Assembly: GCA_027531565.1 (NCBI GenBank)
Contig: JAPZSB010000006.1
Span: 186,954-250,953, forward strand
Length of the DNA stretch: 64,000 nt
Direction of reading: 5' to 3'
Source: Beijerinckiaceae bacterium
Lineage (GTDB): Bacteria; Pseudomonadota; Alphaproteobacteria; Rhizobiales; Beijerinckiaceae
Shown: positions 51,897 through 60,427 of the stretch, piece by piece
How positions within the stretch are numbered: the first letter of the stretch is position 1
How the letters are laid out: the number at the start of each line of letters is the position of its first letter
Notes under the pieces: generated by a model
Seen by the model: only the letters and a program-made list of their open reading frames with translations
Databases searched by the model: none
Told to the model about the DNA's origin: nothing
Translations under genes and position numbers: made by a program

Positions 51897-52853
51897 ATGA
51901 ACGCCACGATCGGCCGCCTCCTGCTGACCCGCCTCGTGGCGGCGATTCTCACCTTGTGGTTCGTTGCCACGGTGGTCTTCGTCATCACCAATCTCCTGCC
52001 CGGCGATGTCGCGCAGGAACTGCTCGGCCAATCCGCCACGCCGGAAGCCGTGGCCGGCCTGCGCAAGGCGCTGGGCCTCGATCTGCCGCCCTGGCAGCGC
52101 TATCTCGAATGGCTCTGGAACATGGTCCGGGGCGATGCCGGGCGCTCGCTGGTCAACGGCTCCCCCGTAGCCGGACTGATCGGCTCGCGCCTCGGCAATT
52201 CGCTGCTCCTCGCCGGGATCACCGCGCTTGTCGCCGTGCCGCTGGCGCTGGCTCTCGGCATCACGGCTGCCGTCCATCGCGGCTCCGTCTATGACCGGAT
52301 CGTCGGCGCCGGCACGGTGCTCGCGGTCTCCGTGCCCGAATTCCTCGTTGCCTCGGCCGCCGTGCTGGTCTTCGCGGTGCAGCTCCGCTGGGTGCCGGCC
52401 CTTTCCCAGCTCGGCCGGCTCGACAGCGTGCTGGACGTGATCCGCACCTTCGCCCTGCCGGTCCTGACGCTGACCTTCGTCATCGTGGCGCAGATGGCGC
52501 GGATGACGCGCGCCGCACTCGTGGACGTGCTGTCCTCCTCGTATATCGAGATGGCCCGCCTGAAAGGGGCCGGGCAGGCCCGCATCGTGGTCTGGCACGC
52601 GCTGCCCAATGCGATCGGCCCGATCGCCAATGCCATCGCCTTCTCGCTCTCGTTCCTGCTCGGCGGCGTCATCATCGTCGAGACGATCTTCAACTATCCC
52701 GGCATCGCCAAGCTGATGGTCGACGGCGTCAGCACGCGAGACCTGCCGCTTGTCCAGGCCTGCGCCATGCTGTTCTGCGGCGCCTATCTCCTGCTGGTCA
52801 CGATGGCCGATGTCGCGGCCATCCTCGCCAATCCCCGCCTGCGGCACCGGTGA
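51897..52853 (+). CDS. ABC transporter permease (DppB/OppB type)
   Basis: A 318-residue membrane protein with about six helices. N-terminal RLVAAILTLWFVATVVFVIT and LLPGDVAQELLGQ are typical of DppB/GsiC. The ABC-contact EAA loop is seen in IEMARLKGAGQARIVVWHAL PNAIGP (split here). It pairs with the next permease to form the import channel. It lies 60 bases after the binding-protein gene and 4 bases before the second permease gene. Confidence 0.9.
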   Translation: MNATIGRLLLTRLVAAILTLWFVATVVFVITNLLPGDVAQELLGQSATPEAVAGLRKALGLDLPPWQRYLEWLWNMVRGDAGRSLVNGSPVAGLIGSRLGNSLLLAGITALVAVPLALALGITAAVHRGSVYDRIVGAGTVLAVSVPEFLVASAAVLVFAVQLRWVPALSQLGRLDSVLDVIRTFALPVLTLTFVIVAQMARMTRAALVDVLSSSYIEMARLKGAGQARIVVWHALPNAIGPIANAIAFSLSFLLGGVIIVETIFNYPGIAKLMVDGVSTRDLPLVQACAMLFCGAYLLLVTMADVAAILANPRLRHR

Positions 52854-52857
52854 TCCC

Positions 52858-53709
52858 ATGAGCAGCACCACCCTCCCCGTCGCCCGCCGCCCGCTCGCGC
52901 TCCTCTTCAGCATCGGCCGGCTCGTCATGCCGGCCATCGTGCTGTTCTGGCTGGCCATGGCCTTTTTCGGCCATTGGGTCGCGCCCTATGACCCCGCGGG
53001 CATCCAGGATGCCGATCTTTTCGAAGGCATCAGCCGGAAATTCTGGCTGGGCACCGATTATTTCGGCCGGGACATGCTCTCGCGCATCCTTGCCGGCGCG
53101 CGGTATACGGTCGGCATCTCGCTGATGGCCACCTCGCTGGCCGTCACGGCCGGCGTACTCCTCGGGCTCGCCGCCTCGGCGATCGGCGGCTTCTTCGATA
53201 CCGCCGTCAGCCGCTTCCTCGATGCGCTGATCTCGATTCCCTCGAAGATGTTCGGCCTTGTTCTGGTGGCCGCCTTCGGCGCCTCGATCCCGGTCCTGGT
53301 GCTGACGCTGGCGGTGATCTACCTCCCCGGCTGCTACCGCATCAACCGCTCGGTGGCGGTGAATGTCGCGGCGCTGGATTTCGTCGCCGTGGCCCGGGCC
53401 CGTGGCGAGAGCACCTTCTACATCATGATCCGCGAGATCCTGCCGAACATGGTCGGCCCGGTTCTCGCCGATTTCGGCCTGCGGTTCATCTATGTCGTGC
53501 TGCTGCTCTCGAGCCTCAGCTTCCTCGGCCTCGGCGTCCAGCCGCCGGAGGCGGACTGGGGCTCGCTCGTCCGCGAGAACATGCCCGGCCTGCCCTATGG
53601 CGCACCGGCGGTGATCATGCCGGCCATCGCCATTGCCAGCCTGACCATCGCCGTCAATCTCACCATCGACAGCGCCTTCGGCCGCCATGCGCGGGAAGGA
53701 GTCCGCTGA
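52858..53709 (+). CDS. ABC transporter permease (DppC/OppC type)
   Basis: A 283-residue membrane protein from ATG 52858. Motifs: FFGHWVAPYDPAG, FWLGTDYFGRDMLSRILAGA (the DppC signature), the EAA-type loop ARGESTFYIMIREILPNMVG and LGLGVQPPEADWGSLVRENM near the end. It forms a heterodimer with the preceding permease. The stop lies one base before the ATPase gene, so the genes are tightly coupled. Confidence 0.9.
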   Translation: MSSTTLPVARRPLALLFSIGRLVMPAIVLFWLAMAFFGHWVAPYDPAGIQDADLFEGISRKFWLGTDYFGRDMLSRILAGARYTVGISLMATSLAVTAGVLLGLAASAIGGFFDTAVSRFLDALISIPSKMFGLVLVAAFGASIPVLVLTLAVIYLPGCYRINRSVAVNVAALDFVAVARARGESTFYIMIREILPNMVGPVLADFGLRFIYVVLLLSSLSFLGLGVQPPEADWGSLVRENMPGLPYGAPAVIMPAIAIASLTIAVNLTIDSAFGRHAREGVR

Positions 53710-53710
53710 C

Positions 53711-55498
53711 ATGGAGCCGCTGATCGACATCCGCGATCTCCGGATCCGCGCGCATACGGCTGAGGGCGGGGACATCGAGATCGTGAAGGGCGTGTCCTTC
53801 TCGGTCCGGCGCGGCGAGGTGATGGGGCTGATCGGCGAATCCGGTTCCGGCAAGACCACCATCGCCCTCGCGACGATGGGCTATGCCCGCTATGGCTGCC
53901 GCATCGCCGGCGGGACGATCCGGATCGGCGAGACCATGGTGACCGGCCTCGACGAGAAGGGCCTGCAGCGGCTGCGCGGCCGGAAGGTGGCCTATATCGC
54001 CCAGAGCGCCGCCGCCTCCTTCAACCCGTCCCGCCCCATCATGGCGCAGGTGATCGAAAGCGCGCTGATCCACGGCCTGATGGACGAGGCAGAGGCATGC
54101 GAAAAGGCGGTCGGCCTGTTCCGGGCCATGGCGATCCCGCATCCCGAGACGATCGGCAACCGCTATCCGCACCAGGTCTCCGGTGGCCAGCTCCAGCGGT
54201 TGATGGCGGCTATGGCGCTGATCACCGATCCGGATGTGGTGATCTTCGACGAACCCACCACCGCGCTCGATGTCACCACCCAGATCGAGGTGCTGAAGGC
54301 CTTCAAGGAAGCGATCCGCGACCGCAACACCACCGGCATCTACGTGACGCATGATCTCGCGGTCATCGCCCAGATCGCCGACAGCATTACCGTGCTCCGG
54401 CATGGCGAGGTGCAGGAAATCGCGGCGACGCCGGACCTGCTCGCCCGCCCGGCCCATGAATACAGCCGCAAGCTGCTGGCGGCGGCGGAGCCTGCCCTGC
54501 GCGCATCGCCCGTGACCGGGGAAGCCTCCGCGCCGCTGCTGCGCGTCTCCGGCATGTCCGCCGGCTATGGGCTGGTCGACAGGGACGGGATGCCGGCCGT
54601 GCCCGTCCTGCGCGATATCGAGCTGACGATCGGCAAGGGCCGCGCCCTCGGCGTGATCGGCGAATCCGGCTGCGGCAAATCCACTCTCGCCCGTGTGATC
54701 GCCGGCCTCACCCCCGCCTCCCGCGGGACGGTGACGCTTGATGGCGTCGATCTCGCACCCGGTATTGCCGGCCGCAGCCGCGAGCAGCTGCGCGAGATCC
54801 AGCTTGTCTTCCAGATGGCGGATACCGCGCTCAACCCGAAAGTCCCGATCGACGAGATCATCGGCCGGCCGCTGACATTCTTCTTCGGCATGAAGGGCGC
54901 CGAGCGCGAACGCCGCGTCCGCGAATTGCTCGACCTGACCCATCTCCCGGCCAGCGTCGGGGATCGCCTGCCGGGCGATCTTTCCGGCGGCCAGAAGCAA
55001 CGCGTCAATTTCGCCAGGGCGCTGGCCGCACAGCCGAAACTGCTGCTCTGCGACGAGGTCACCTCGGCGCTCGATACCGTGGTCGCGGCGGCGATCCTCG
55101 ACCTGATGGCAGAGCTGCGGCGCGAACTCGGCCTGACGACAATGTTCATCAGCCATGACCTCAAGACGATCCGCGCGATCTGCGACGACATCATGGTTCT
55201 CTATTCCGGCCGCGTCGTCGAGACCATGCCGGCCGCAGCGCTGGAATCGGGCCGTCACCATCCCTATGCGACGCTGCTGCTCGGATCGGTCCCGGCCCTC
55301 CGGACGGACTGGCTGGAAACCACTCCCGCGGCCTCGTTGCAGGTCCAGGGTGGGCCGCCGGCCCTGACCTCGGGCGGCTGCGCCTTTTTTCCGCGCTGCC
55401 TGCTTGCCGAGCCGGGCCTGTGTGACACATCCGTCCCGCCGCTCCGGGCCTATCCCGGCGGGATCGAAGCCGCCTGCTTCAGGCTTGCGGCGGAATAG
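53711..55498 (+). CDS. Fused double ABC ATPase (DppD-DppF type)
   Basis: A 595-residue protein carrying both importer ATPases in one chain; the ATG at 53711 follows GCTGAC and starts the first domain. Domain 1 (about 1-270): Walker [10 protein letters not shown], signature [15 protein letters not shown], Walker [13 protein letters not shown]. Domain 2 (about 280-530): [38 protein letters not shown]-terminal oligopeptide-type extension with cysteines ([18 protein letters not shown]) ends it. Fusions of the DppD and DppF ATPases are common in alphaproteobacteria. It powers the adjacent permeases. Confidence 0.92.
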   Translation: MEPLIDIRDLRIRAHTAEGGDIEIVKGVSFSVRRGEVMGLIGESGSGKTTIALATMGYARYGCRIAGGTIRIGETMVTGLDEKGLQRLRGRKVAYIAQSAAASFNPSRPIMAQVIESALIHGLMDEAEACEKAVGLFRAMAIPHPETIGNRYPHQVSGGQLQRLMAAMALITDPDVVIFDEPTTALDVTTQIEVLKAFKEAIRDRNTTGIYVTHDLAVIAQIADSITVLRHGEVQEIAATPDLLARPAHEYSRKLLAAAEPALRASPVTGEASAPLLRVSGMSAGYGLVDRDGMPAVPVLRDIELTIGKGRALGVIGESGCGKSTLARVIAGLTPASRGTVTLDGVDLAPGIAGRSREQLREIQLVFQMADTALNPKVPIDEIIGRPLTFFFGMKGAERERRVRELLDLTHLPASVGDRLPGDLSGGQKQRVNFARALAAQPKLLLCDEVTSALDTVVAAAILDLMAELRRELGLTTMFISHDLKTIRAICDDIMVLYSGRVVETMPAAALESGRHHPYATLLLGSVPALRTDWLETTPAASLQVQGGPPALTSGGCAFFPRCLLAEPGLCDTSVPPLRAYPGGIEAACFRLAAE

Positions 55499-55507
55499 CC
55501 GCGCCCC

Positions 55508-55951
55508 TCAGCGCTCCTTCACCGTCGTCAGGATGAACATCGACCGCGTCGCCGCGACGCCCGGCACCTTCTGGATGCCGTCGAGCATGATCTCCGAGAA
55601 ATGGCTCATGTCCCGCGCGGTGATCTCGACCATGACATCGCAATCGCCGGAGACGATCCAGCAGTTCTTGATCCCCGGCAGCCGGGCCAGCGATTCCGCG
55701 ACATAGGCGGCGGGAACCTGGGATTCACGCTGGACCGAGGCCAGCACCCGGACGGCCTCGCCGATCGCCTGCGGCTCGATCCGGGCATGGTAGCCCTGGA
55801 TGATCCGCGCCTCCTCCAGCCGCTTGATCCGGCGCGAAATCGCCGAATGCGACAGCGGGATCCGGGCCGCGAGGTCGAGATTGCTGAGGCGTGCCTCGGC
55901 CTGCAACGCCTTCAGGATCTGGTGGTCGAAATCGTCAAGCTCGATCGTCAT
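55508..55951 (-). CDS. Lrp/AsnC-family regulator
   Basis: A 147-residue regulator from ATG 55951. Winged helix: DDFDHQILKALQAEARLSNL, PLSHSAISRRIKRLEEARII. RAM domain: AVRVLASVQRESQVPAAYVA, NCWIVSGDCDVMVEITARDM. It is convergent with the ABC importer operon and divergent from the gamma-synthase family gene, with a TTTGC-N18-GCAAA inverted repeat in the shared intergenic region. It probably regulates that neighbour and itself. Confidence 0.88.
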   Translation of the reverse strand: MTIELDDFDHQILKALQAEARLSNLDLAARIPLSHSAISRRIKRLEEARIIQGYHARIEPQAIGEAVRVLASVQRESQVPAAYVAESLARLPGIKNCWIVSGDCDVMVEITARDMSHFSEIMLDGIQKVPGVAATRSMFILTTVKER

Positions 55952-56001
55952 TGCAAGGTCTTTTCCGGACTGGCCTGACCCTCCCAAGGCCAAGCACATA
56001 C

Positions 56002-56029
56002 TTTGCACATAATACCTCAAGTTCGCAAA
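56002..56029. promoter_or_regulatory. Candidate Lrp operator between divergent genes
   Basis: TTTGC and GCAAA form an inverted repeat with an 18-base AT-rich spacer, in a notably AT-rich patch (55995-56070) between the Lrp gene and the PLP enzyme gene. Lrp-type proteins bind such AT-rich, loosely symmetric sites. Confidence 0.4.
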
Positions 56030-56124
56030 TATTTCGACATTTCTTGCTTCAACCGCGCATATCTTGCGCCATAGAGGCCACTTTGGCACACTCCCTCCAC
56101 GCCCCGGGAGATGGAGAAACCACC

Positions 56125-57429
56125 ATGGCCAAGACCGACAGCCCCAAAACCGAAAGCGCCAAGACCTATCGCGAGACAAATCTCGGGCAGCACAAGCTGC
56201 ATAACGAGACGCTGATGCTCGGCTACGGTTATGATCCGGCTCTCTCCGAAGGCTCGGTGAAGCCGCCGGTCTTCCTGACCTCGACCTTCTGTTTCCCGAG
56301 CGCCGATGCCGGCCGCGAGTTCTTCGACATCGCCTCCGGCCGTTCCGCCGGCAAGAACGATGTCGATGGCGGCCTCGTCTATTCGCGTTTCAACCACCCG
56401 AATGCGCAGATCGTGGAGGAACGGCTCGCCCTGTTCGAGCAGGCCGATGCCGGCGCCGTCTTCGCCAGCGGCATGGCGGCCATCGCGACAATCCTCTTCG
56501 CCCATTGCCGTCCGGGCGATGTGATCCTGCATTCGACACCGCTTTATGGCGGCACCGACACGCTGATGCACAAGGTCCTGCCGCAATTCGGCATCACTGC
56601 CCTGCCGGTTGCCGATCCGAATGATCCCGCCGGGCTCGAGGCGGCGATGATCGCGGCGGAGGCCCGCGGCCGGCTCGCCATGCTCTATCTCGAAACGCCG
56701 TCGAACCCGCTGGCGACGCTGGCCGATATCTCGCTTTCGGCCCGGCTGGCGGAAGCCTCTGCCCGGCGCCAGCAGCACCGGCCGCTGGTGGTGGTCGACA
56801 ACACGCTGCAGGGGCCGGTCTTCCAGAACGCGATCCGCGCGGGCGCCGATCTCTCGCTCTATTCGCTGACCAAATATGTCGGCGGCCACTCGGATCTCAT
56901 TGCCGGCGGCGTCGTCGGCAACCGCATCGCCATGACGCCGGTCCGCAGCCTGCGCGCCCTGATGGGCGGCAGCCTCGACCCGCATTCCTGCTGGATGCTC
57001 TCGCGCTCGCTCGAAACCGTGACCCTGCGGATGGAGCGCGCGGCCAGCAACGCCATGACGATTGCCCGCTGGCTGGAACGGCATACGGCGGTGCGGCAGG
57101 TCCATTTCGCGGCCCTGGCTCCGGAAGGCAGCGTGCAGCACCGCATCTACACCACGCAATGCACGGGGCCCGGCTCGCTGATGTCGTTTGATGTCGGCAG
57201 CCGCGAGAAGGCCTTCCGCGCGCTGGACCGGCTGCGCATCGTGAAGCTCGCGGTCAGCCTCGGCGGCACGGAATCCCTCGCCTGTCACCCCTCCACAACC
57301 GTGATTTCCGGCGTTGCCCCGGAAACGCGCGAGGCCATGGGCGTGACCGAAGGGCTGATCCGTCTCTCGGTCGGAATCGAGCATGTCGACGACCTGATCG
57401 CCGATCTCGATTATGCCCTTGCCGATTGA
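56125..57429 (+). CDS. Cystathionine gamma-synthase/lyase family PLP enzyme
   Basis: A 434-residue PLP enzyme from ATG 56125 (GGAG upstream). Family motifs: GYDPALSEGSVKPPVFLTST, YSRFNHPNAQIVEERLALFE, FASGMAAIATILFAHCRPGD, YLETPSNPLATLADI, VVVDNTLQGPVFQN and the PLP-lysine motif YSLTKYVGGHSDLIAGGVVG. It belongs to the MetB/MetC/methionine gamma-lyase group; the reaction (gamma-replacement or elimination on Met, Cys or a homoserine derivative) cannot be fixed by eye. It is divergent from an Lrp-family gene that likely controls it. Confidence 0.87.
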   Translation: MAKTDSPKTESAKTYRETNLGQHKLHNETLMLGYGYDPALSEGSVKPPVFLTSTFCFPSADAGREFFDIASGRSAGKNDVDGGLVYSRFNHPNAQIVEERLALFEQADAGAVFASGMAAIATILFAHCRPGDVILHSTPLYGGTDTLMHKVLPQFGITALPVADPNDPAGLEAAMIAAEARGRLAMLYLETPSNPLATLADISLSARLAEASARRQQHRPLVVVDNTLQGPVFQNAIRAGADLSLYSLTKYVGGHSDLIAGGVVGNRIAMTPVRSLRALMGGSLDPHSCWMLSRSLETVTLRMERAASNAMTIARWLERHTAVRQVHFAALAPEGSVQHRIYTTQCTGPGSLMSFDVGSREKAFRALDRLRIVKLAVSLGGTESLACHPSTTVISGVAPETREAMGVTEGLIRLSVGIEHVDDLIADLDYALAD

Positions 57430-57441
57430 GGGACGGTCAAA

Positions 57442-57464
57442 CCGGGCGCCGCCTTGGCGCCCGG
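57442..57464. terminator. GC-rich hairpin between convergent genes
   Basis: CCGGGCGCC and GGCGCCCGG pair perfectly around GCCTT in the 57-base gap between the PLP enzyme gene (plus) and the TadG-like gene (minus). No T-run is present, but the stem is very stable and its position between convergent genes fits a shared terminator. Confidence 0.5.
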
Positions 57465-57486
57465 CCTCCCTTGACGGACCTGTATC

Positions 57487-58896
57487 TCAGTTGATCAGCC
57501 GGGCCTTTGCCATCACCGAGCGGAACATCATTTCCGTGGCCTGGGAAATCTCGCCCGGCGTCGTGGCGAAATAGGCGTATTCCGGCAGGGTGGCGCAATC
57601 GCGCATGGTCTGGCGGATCACCGGCTTCAGCATCGACTGGATCTGCACGAAGCGCGTATCGGTCGAACCCGGCGGCGTGATGTATTCGGTGTTCAGCGTC
57701 GCGACCGTGATGCCCTTGTTCTTGAAGCCGTCGCACACCTTGGAGTCGATCGCCTGCGAACGTTCGGCACCCCAGTAGAAGCCCGGATTGTTCACGGTGA
57801 AATTCGTATCCGGGTTCCAGCTGCCCCAATAGTTACAGATATTTTTCTTCTTTCCATCCACCCAGGCATCCTTGCACTGGCTGTATTCGTTGACATTCCC
57901 CTCGACACCATCGGTCATCAGGAGCAGCATCACCTTGGGCGAGGCGGCAGTCTTGCCGTCACCGCTGGAGGGGATCTTCTTCAGCAGGTCCTTCATCGCC
58001 ACCGTGAAGTTCGATCCGGCGCCGGCAATGTCCATTTCCATGGCGTTGACGGAGGTCTTGACCGTGGACAGGCTGGACGTTTCCTTCTGCACCTCGGTCA
58101 GCGTGTTGCTGAACTTGTAGACCGCGAAGCGGAACTGGTCCGGCAGCTTGGCCATGGTGCCGGCATCGTCGATGACATCGGAAAGCGCCGAGCGGACAAT
58201 GTCGAACCGGGTCTTGGCCCCGATCTTCTTGGCGCAGACCGGCGTGGCGCGGCCGTCATCCCAGCCGCCGGTCGCCTTGCAGTCCGGGTTGAACATCGGA
58301 ACTTTCCAGCTCAGCGTGTGACAGGCAAAGGCACAGCCCAGCTTGCTGTTCATCAGGGTCTGGTCGGCCGTGCTGGCGCCGATCCCCATGGAACCGGACG
58401 CATCGGCCAGCACATAGACGCTGACATAGAGCGGCGGGGCGGAGGACGCCCCGGCGCAGCCGCCGAAATCCATCGTGGCAAACCCGGCAATGGCCACGGC
58501 CATCGTCTTCTGCGTGCCCGAATAGCAGACATTGGCAACGACGGTGTTGCCCTTGAGCGTGATCTGGTAGGTCGCGCCGGCCGTGGCACCATCGAGTCCG
58601 GCCACCGCCATCAGCGATTCGAAAGTCGCCTTGGCTGCCTTCTCGCTCTCGATCTTCTGCTGTTCCCAGGAATAGGTCGGCTTGACGACCGACTCGGCGA
58701 CGGCGGAGAGCGCGGCCGCATCGGCAATGCTCTGCACCTTGGCGCGTGTGCCCGCAACGGTCGCGAAATCGACCGATGCGCCGAGCAGGCCGATCACCGG
58801 GATCATCGAGAGCGAGAAGGTGGTCGCCACCGAGCCGTGCCGGTTGGCCCGGAAACGGTGGAAGGAGCGGGACATCAGGCGGGACAGGACGGTCAT
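57487..58896 (-). CDS. TadG-like pilus-assembly protein with von Willebrand A domain
   Basis: A 469-residue protein from ATG 58896, with AAGGAG eight bases upstream. N-terminal TadE/TadG-type segment: HGSVATTFSLSMIPVIGLLG, then DFATVAGTRAKVQSIADAAA. A von Willebrand A domain follows from about 150, with MIDAS residues in YVLADASGSMG (DxSxS) and LLLMTDGVEGN. Several cysteines (GCAFACH, NICNYWG, DCATLP) suggest disulfides outside the membrane. TadG proteins anchor or complete Flp/Tad pili, but no other tad/cpa genes are in the window, so it is an orphan whose partner is unknown. Confidence 0.83.
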   Translation of the reverse strand: MTVLSRLMSRSFHRFRANRHGSVATTFSLSMIPVIGLLGASVDFATVAGTRAKVQSIADAAALSAVAESVVKPTYSWEQQKIESEKAAKATFESLMAVAGLDGATAGATYQITLKGNTVVANVCYSGTQKTMAVAIAGFATMDFGGCAGASSAPPLYVSVYVLADASGSMGIGASTADQTLMNSKLGCAFACHTLSWKVPMFNPDCKATGGWDDGRATPVCAKKIGAKTRFDIVRSALSDVIDDAGTMAKLPDQFRFAVYKFSNTLTEVQKETSSLSTVKTSVNAMEMDIAGAGSNFTVAMKDLLKKIPSSGDGKTAASPKVMLLLMTDGVEGNVNEYSQCKDAWVDGKKKNICNYWGSWNPDTNFTVNNPGFYWGAERSQAIDSKVCDGFKNKGITVATLNTEYITPPGSTDTRFVQIQSMLKPVIRQTMRDCATLPEYAYFATTPGEISQATEMMFRSVMAKARLIN

Positions 58897-59009
58897 GAAA
58901 GCGGCTCCTTGCACGCCAGGATAGGTACAAGGGAACGGCTAATCAGAATTTAATCGGATCGCAGAAGCAACAATTCGAACAAAGATGGATACCGGAATCT
59001 GAAACAACT

Positions 59010-59030
59010 TGATTGCATTTGAAGCAATCA
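59010..59030. promoter_or_regulatory. Inverted repeat upstream of the Rieske oxygenase gene
   Basis: TGATTGC and GCAATCA are exact inverted copies with a 7-base spacer, 59 bases before the assigned start of the Rieske gene, in AT-rich DNA between divergent genes. It is a plausible regulator site. Confidence 0.4.
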
Positions 59031-59088
59031 TCGGGGCTTTACCGCATCAGCCCGGCGCGGCATGGTCGAAGAGGAGAATCCGAGTCGC

Positions 59089-60285
59089 ATGCAAACCCGT
59101 CCTGCCGATCCGAACCATGCTGCCGGCCCCGCCGAATGGGCGCGCGCCATGACCGACCCTGCCGCCTTCGCGGCGGAGCAGGAGCAGCTCGGCCATATCT
59201 GGACCTTCCTCGGCGTTGCCGGCGAGATCCCGGCGCTGAATGACTGGTTCACGGCCATGCTCGGCGGCCGGTCGATCTTCGTGCAGCGCTTCGAATCCGG
59301 GCTCCGTGCCTACGAGAACAAATGCGCCCACCGCTTCTATCCGCTCCGCATCGGCAGGACCGGGAACGGGCCGGTTGTCTGCGGCTTCCATCACTGGCGC
59401 TACAATGCGGAAGGCCGGGCCCTCGGCATCCCGAAATGCATCGAGATGTATGGCCGGACCCCGCGCGACATCGATGCCCGTCTGGCGGAGGTGGAACTGG
59501 CCCAATGCGGCGACCTCATCTTCGGCCGCTTCCCCGGCCGGCAGCATTGCTCGCTGGAAGAATGGCTGGGCCCCGGCTTCGCGGTCATCGCGCATTTCGG
59601 CACGAATATCGGCAAGCCGGACGGGTTCAGCCGCGAGGTCGAGGCCCACTGGAAGCTGCTGATGAACATCTCGCTCGACGATTACCATATCGTCGCGGTG
59701 CACCCCTCCAGCTTCGGCAAGGCGGGCTACCTGCCGCCGGATATCATCCATTACGCGCATTTCAACGCGCACAGCGCCTATCTGCCCGGCGGTTCGCCCG
59801 GCACGCTGGAGGCGATCGCGGCCGCCTGCCGGGAGGGCAACTATCTCCCCGAGCGCTACCGCATCTTCCAGTTCTTCCCCGGCCTGCTCGTCGCCCTGAT
59901 CAAGGCGATCGACTATGTCGGCGATTCCTACTGGTTCGTGCTGTTCCAGCAGTTCGAGCCGATCGGGCCGGGCCGGACGCGCGCCACCTCCCGCTATGTG
60001 CCGCTGCCGTTCCGCCGCAAGGCAGGCTTTCTCCGCTCCGCCTTCCGGGCCTTCACGATGCCGTGGATGCGGCTCGGCTTCCGGATCCAGTCCGGGCGCA
60101 TCCATGACGAGGATAACGGCGCCTGCATCCAGCTCCAGCGCATTGCCCATCAGGCCGACGCGCAGCCGATCCTCGCGCGGCAGGAAACGCGGGTCGGCTG
60201 GTTCGAGGCGGATTATGCCCGCCTCATGGCCGGGCAGCTGGAACCCTCGGGCCGGATCGAGACCTTTTCCGGGCTGGACGGCTGA
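59089..60285 (+). CDS. Rieske [2Fe-2S] oxygenase alpha-subunit-like protein
   Basis: A 398-residue protein; the ATG at 59089 has GAGGAG upstream (12 bases), while an in-frame ATG at 59062 lacks a site. Rieske domain: ENKCAHRFYPLRIG and GPVVCGFHHWRYNAEG, giving CxH and CxxH cluster ligands. Catalytic domain: ISLDDYHIVAVHPSSFG, matching the Asp-Tyr-His-x4-His mononuclear iron motif of ring-hydroxylating oxygenases. It would need an electron-donating reductase; none is encoded nearby. The C-terminal half contains a hydrophobic segment (FFPGLLVALIKAIDYVG). The substrate is unknown. Confidence 0.85.
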   Translation: MQTRPADPNHAAGPAEWARAMTDPAAFAAEQEQLGHIWTFLGVAGEIPALNDWFTAMLGGRSIFVQRFESGLRAYENKCAHRFYPLRIGRTGNGPVVCGFHHWRYNAEGRALGIPKCIEMYGRTPRDIDARLAEVELAQCGDLIFGRFPGRQHCSLEEWLGPGFAVIAHFGTNIGKPDGFSREVEAHWKLLMNISLDDYHIVAVHPSSFGKAGYLPPDIIHYAHFNAHSAYLPGGSPGTLEAIAAACREGNYLPERYRIFQFFPGLLVALIKAIDYVGDSYWFVLFQQFEPIGPGRTRATSRYVPLPFRRKAGFLRSAFRAFTMPWMRLGFRIQSGRIHDEDNGACIQLQRIAHQADAQPILARQETRVGWFEADYARLMAGQLEPSGRIETFSGLDG

Positions 60286-60427
60286 TCACAACCGCGTGAG
60301 AGAGAGGGCCCGGGGCCCCCATTCCGCAATTCCGTCCAAATGTTAACCCAACGGCAATCCATGCACCGCTAGACGGCGTATATTGCGATGCAGCACGCCG
60401 CCCGGACGGCTGGCTCGGGATCACCGG

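Noticed and set aside
50184..52958. A 924-codon minus-strand frame
   Set aside because: Antisense to the importer binding-protein and permease genes, which have full family motifs on the plus strand.
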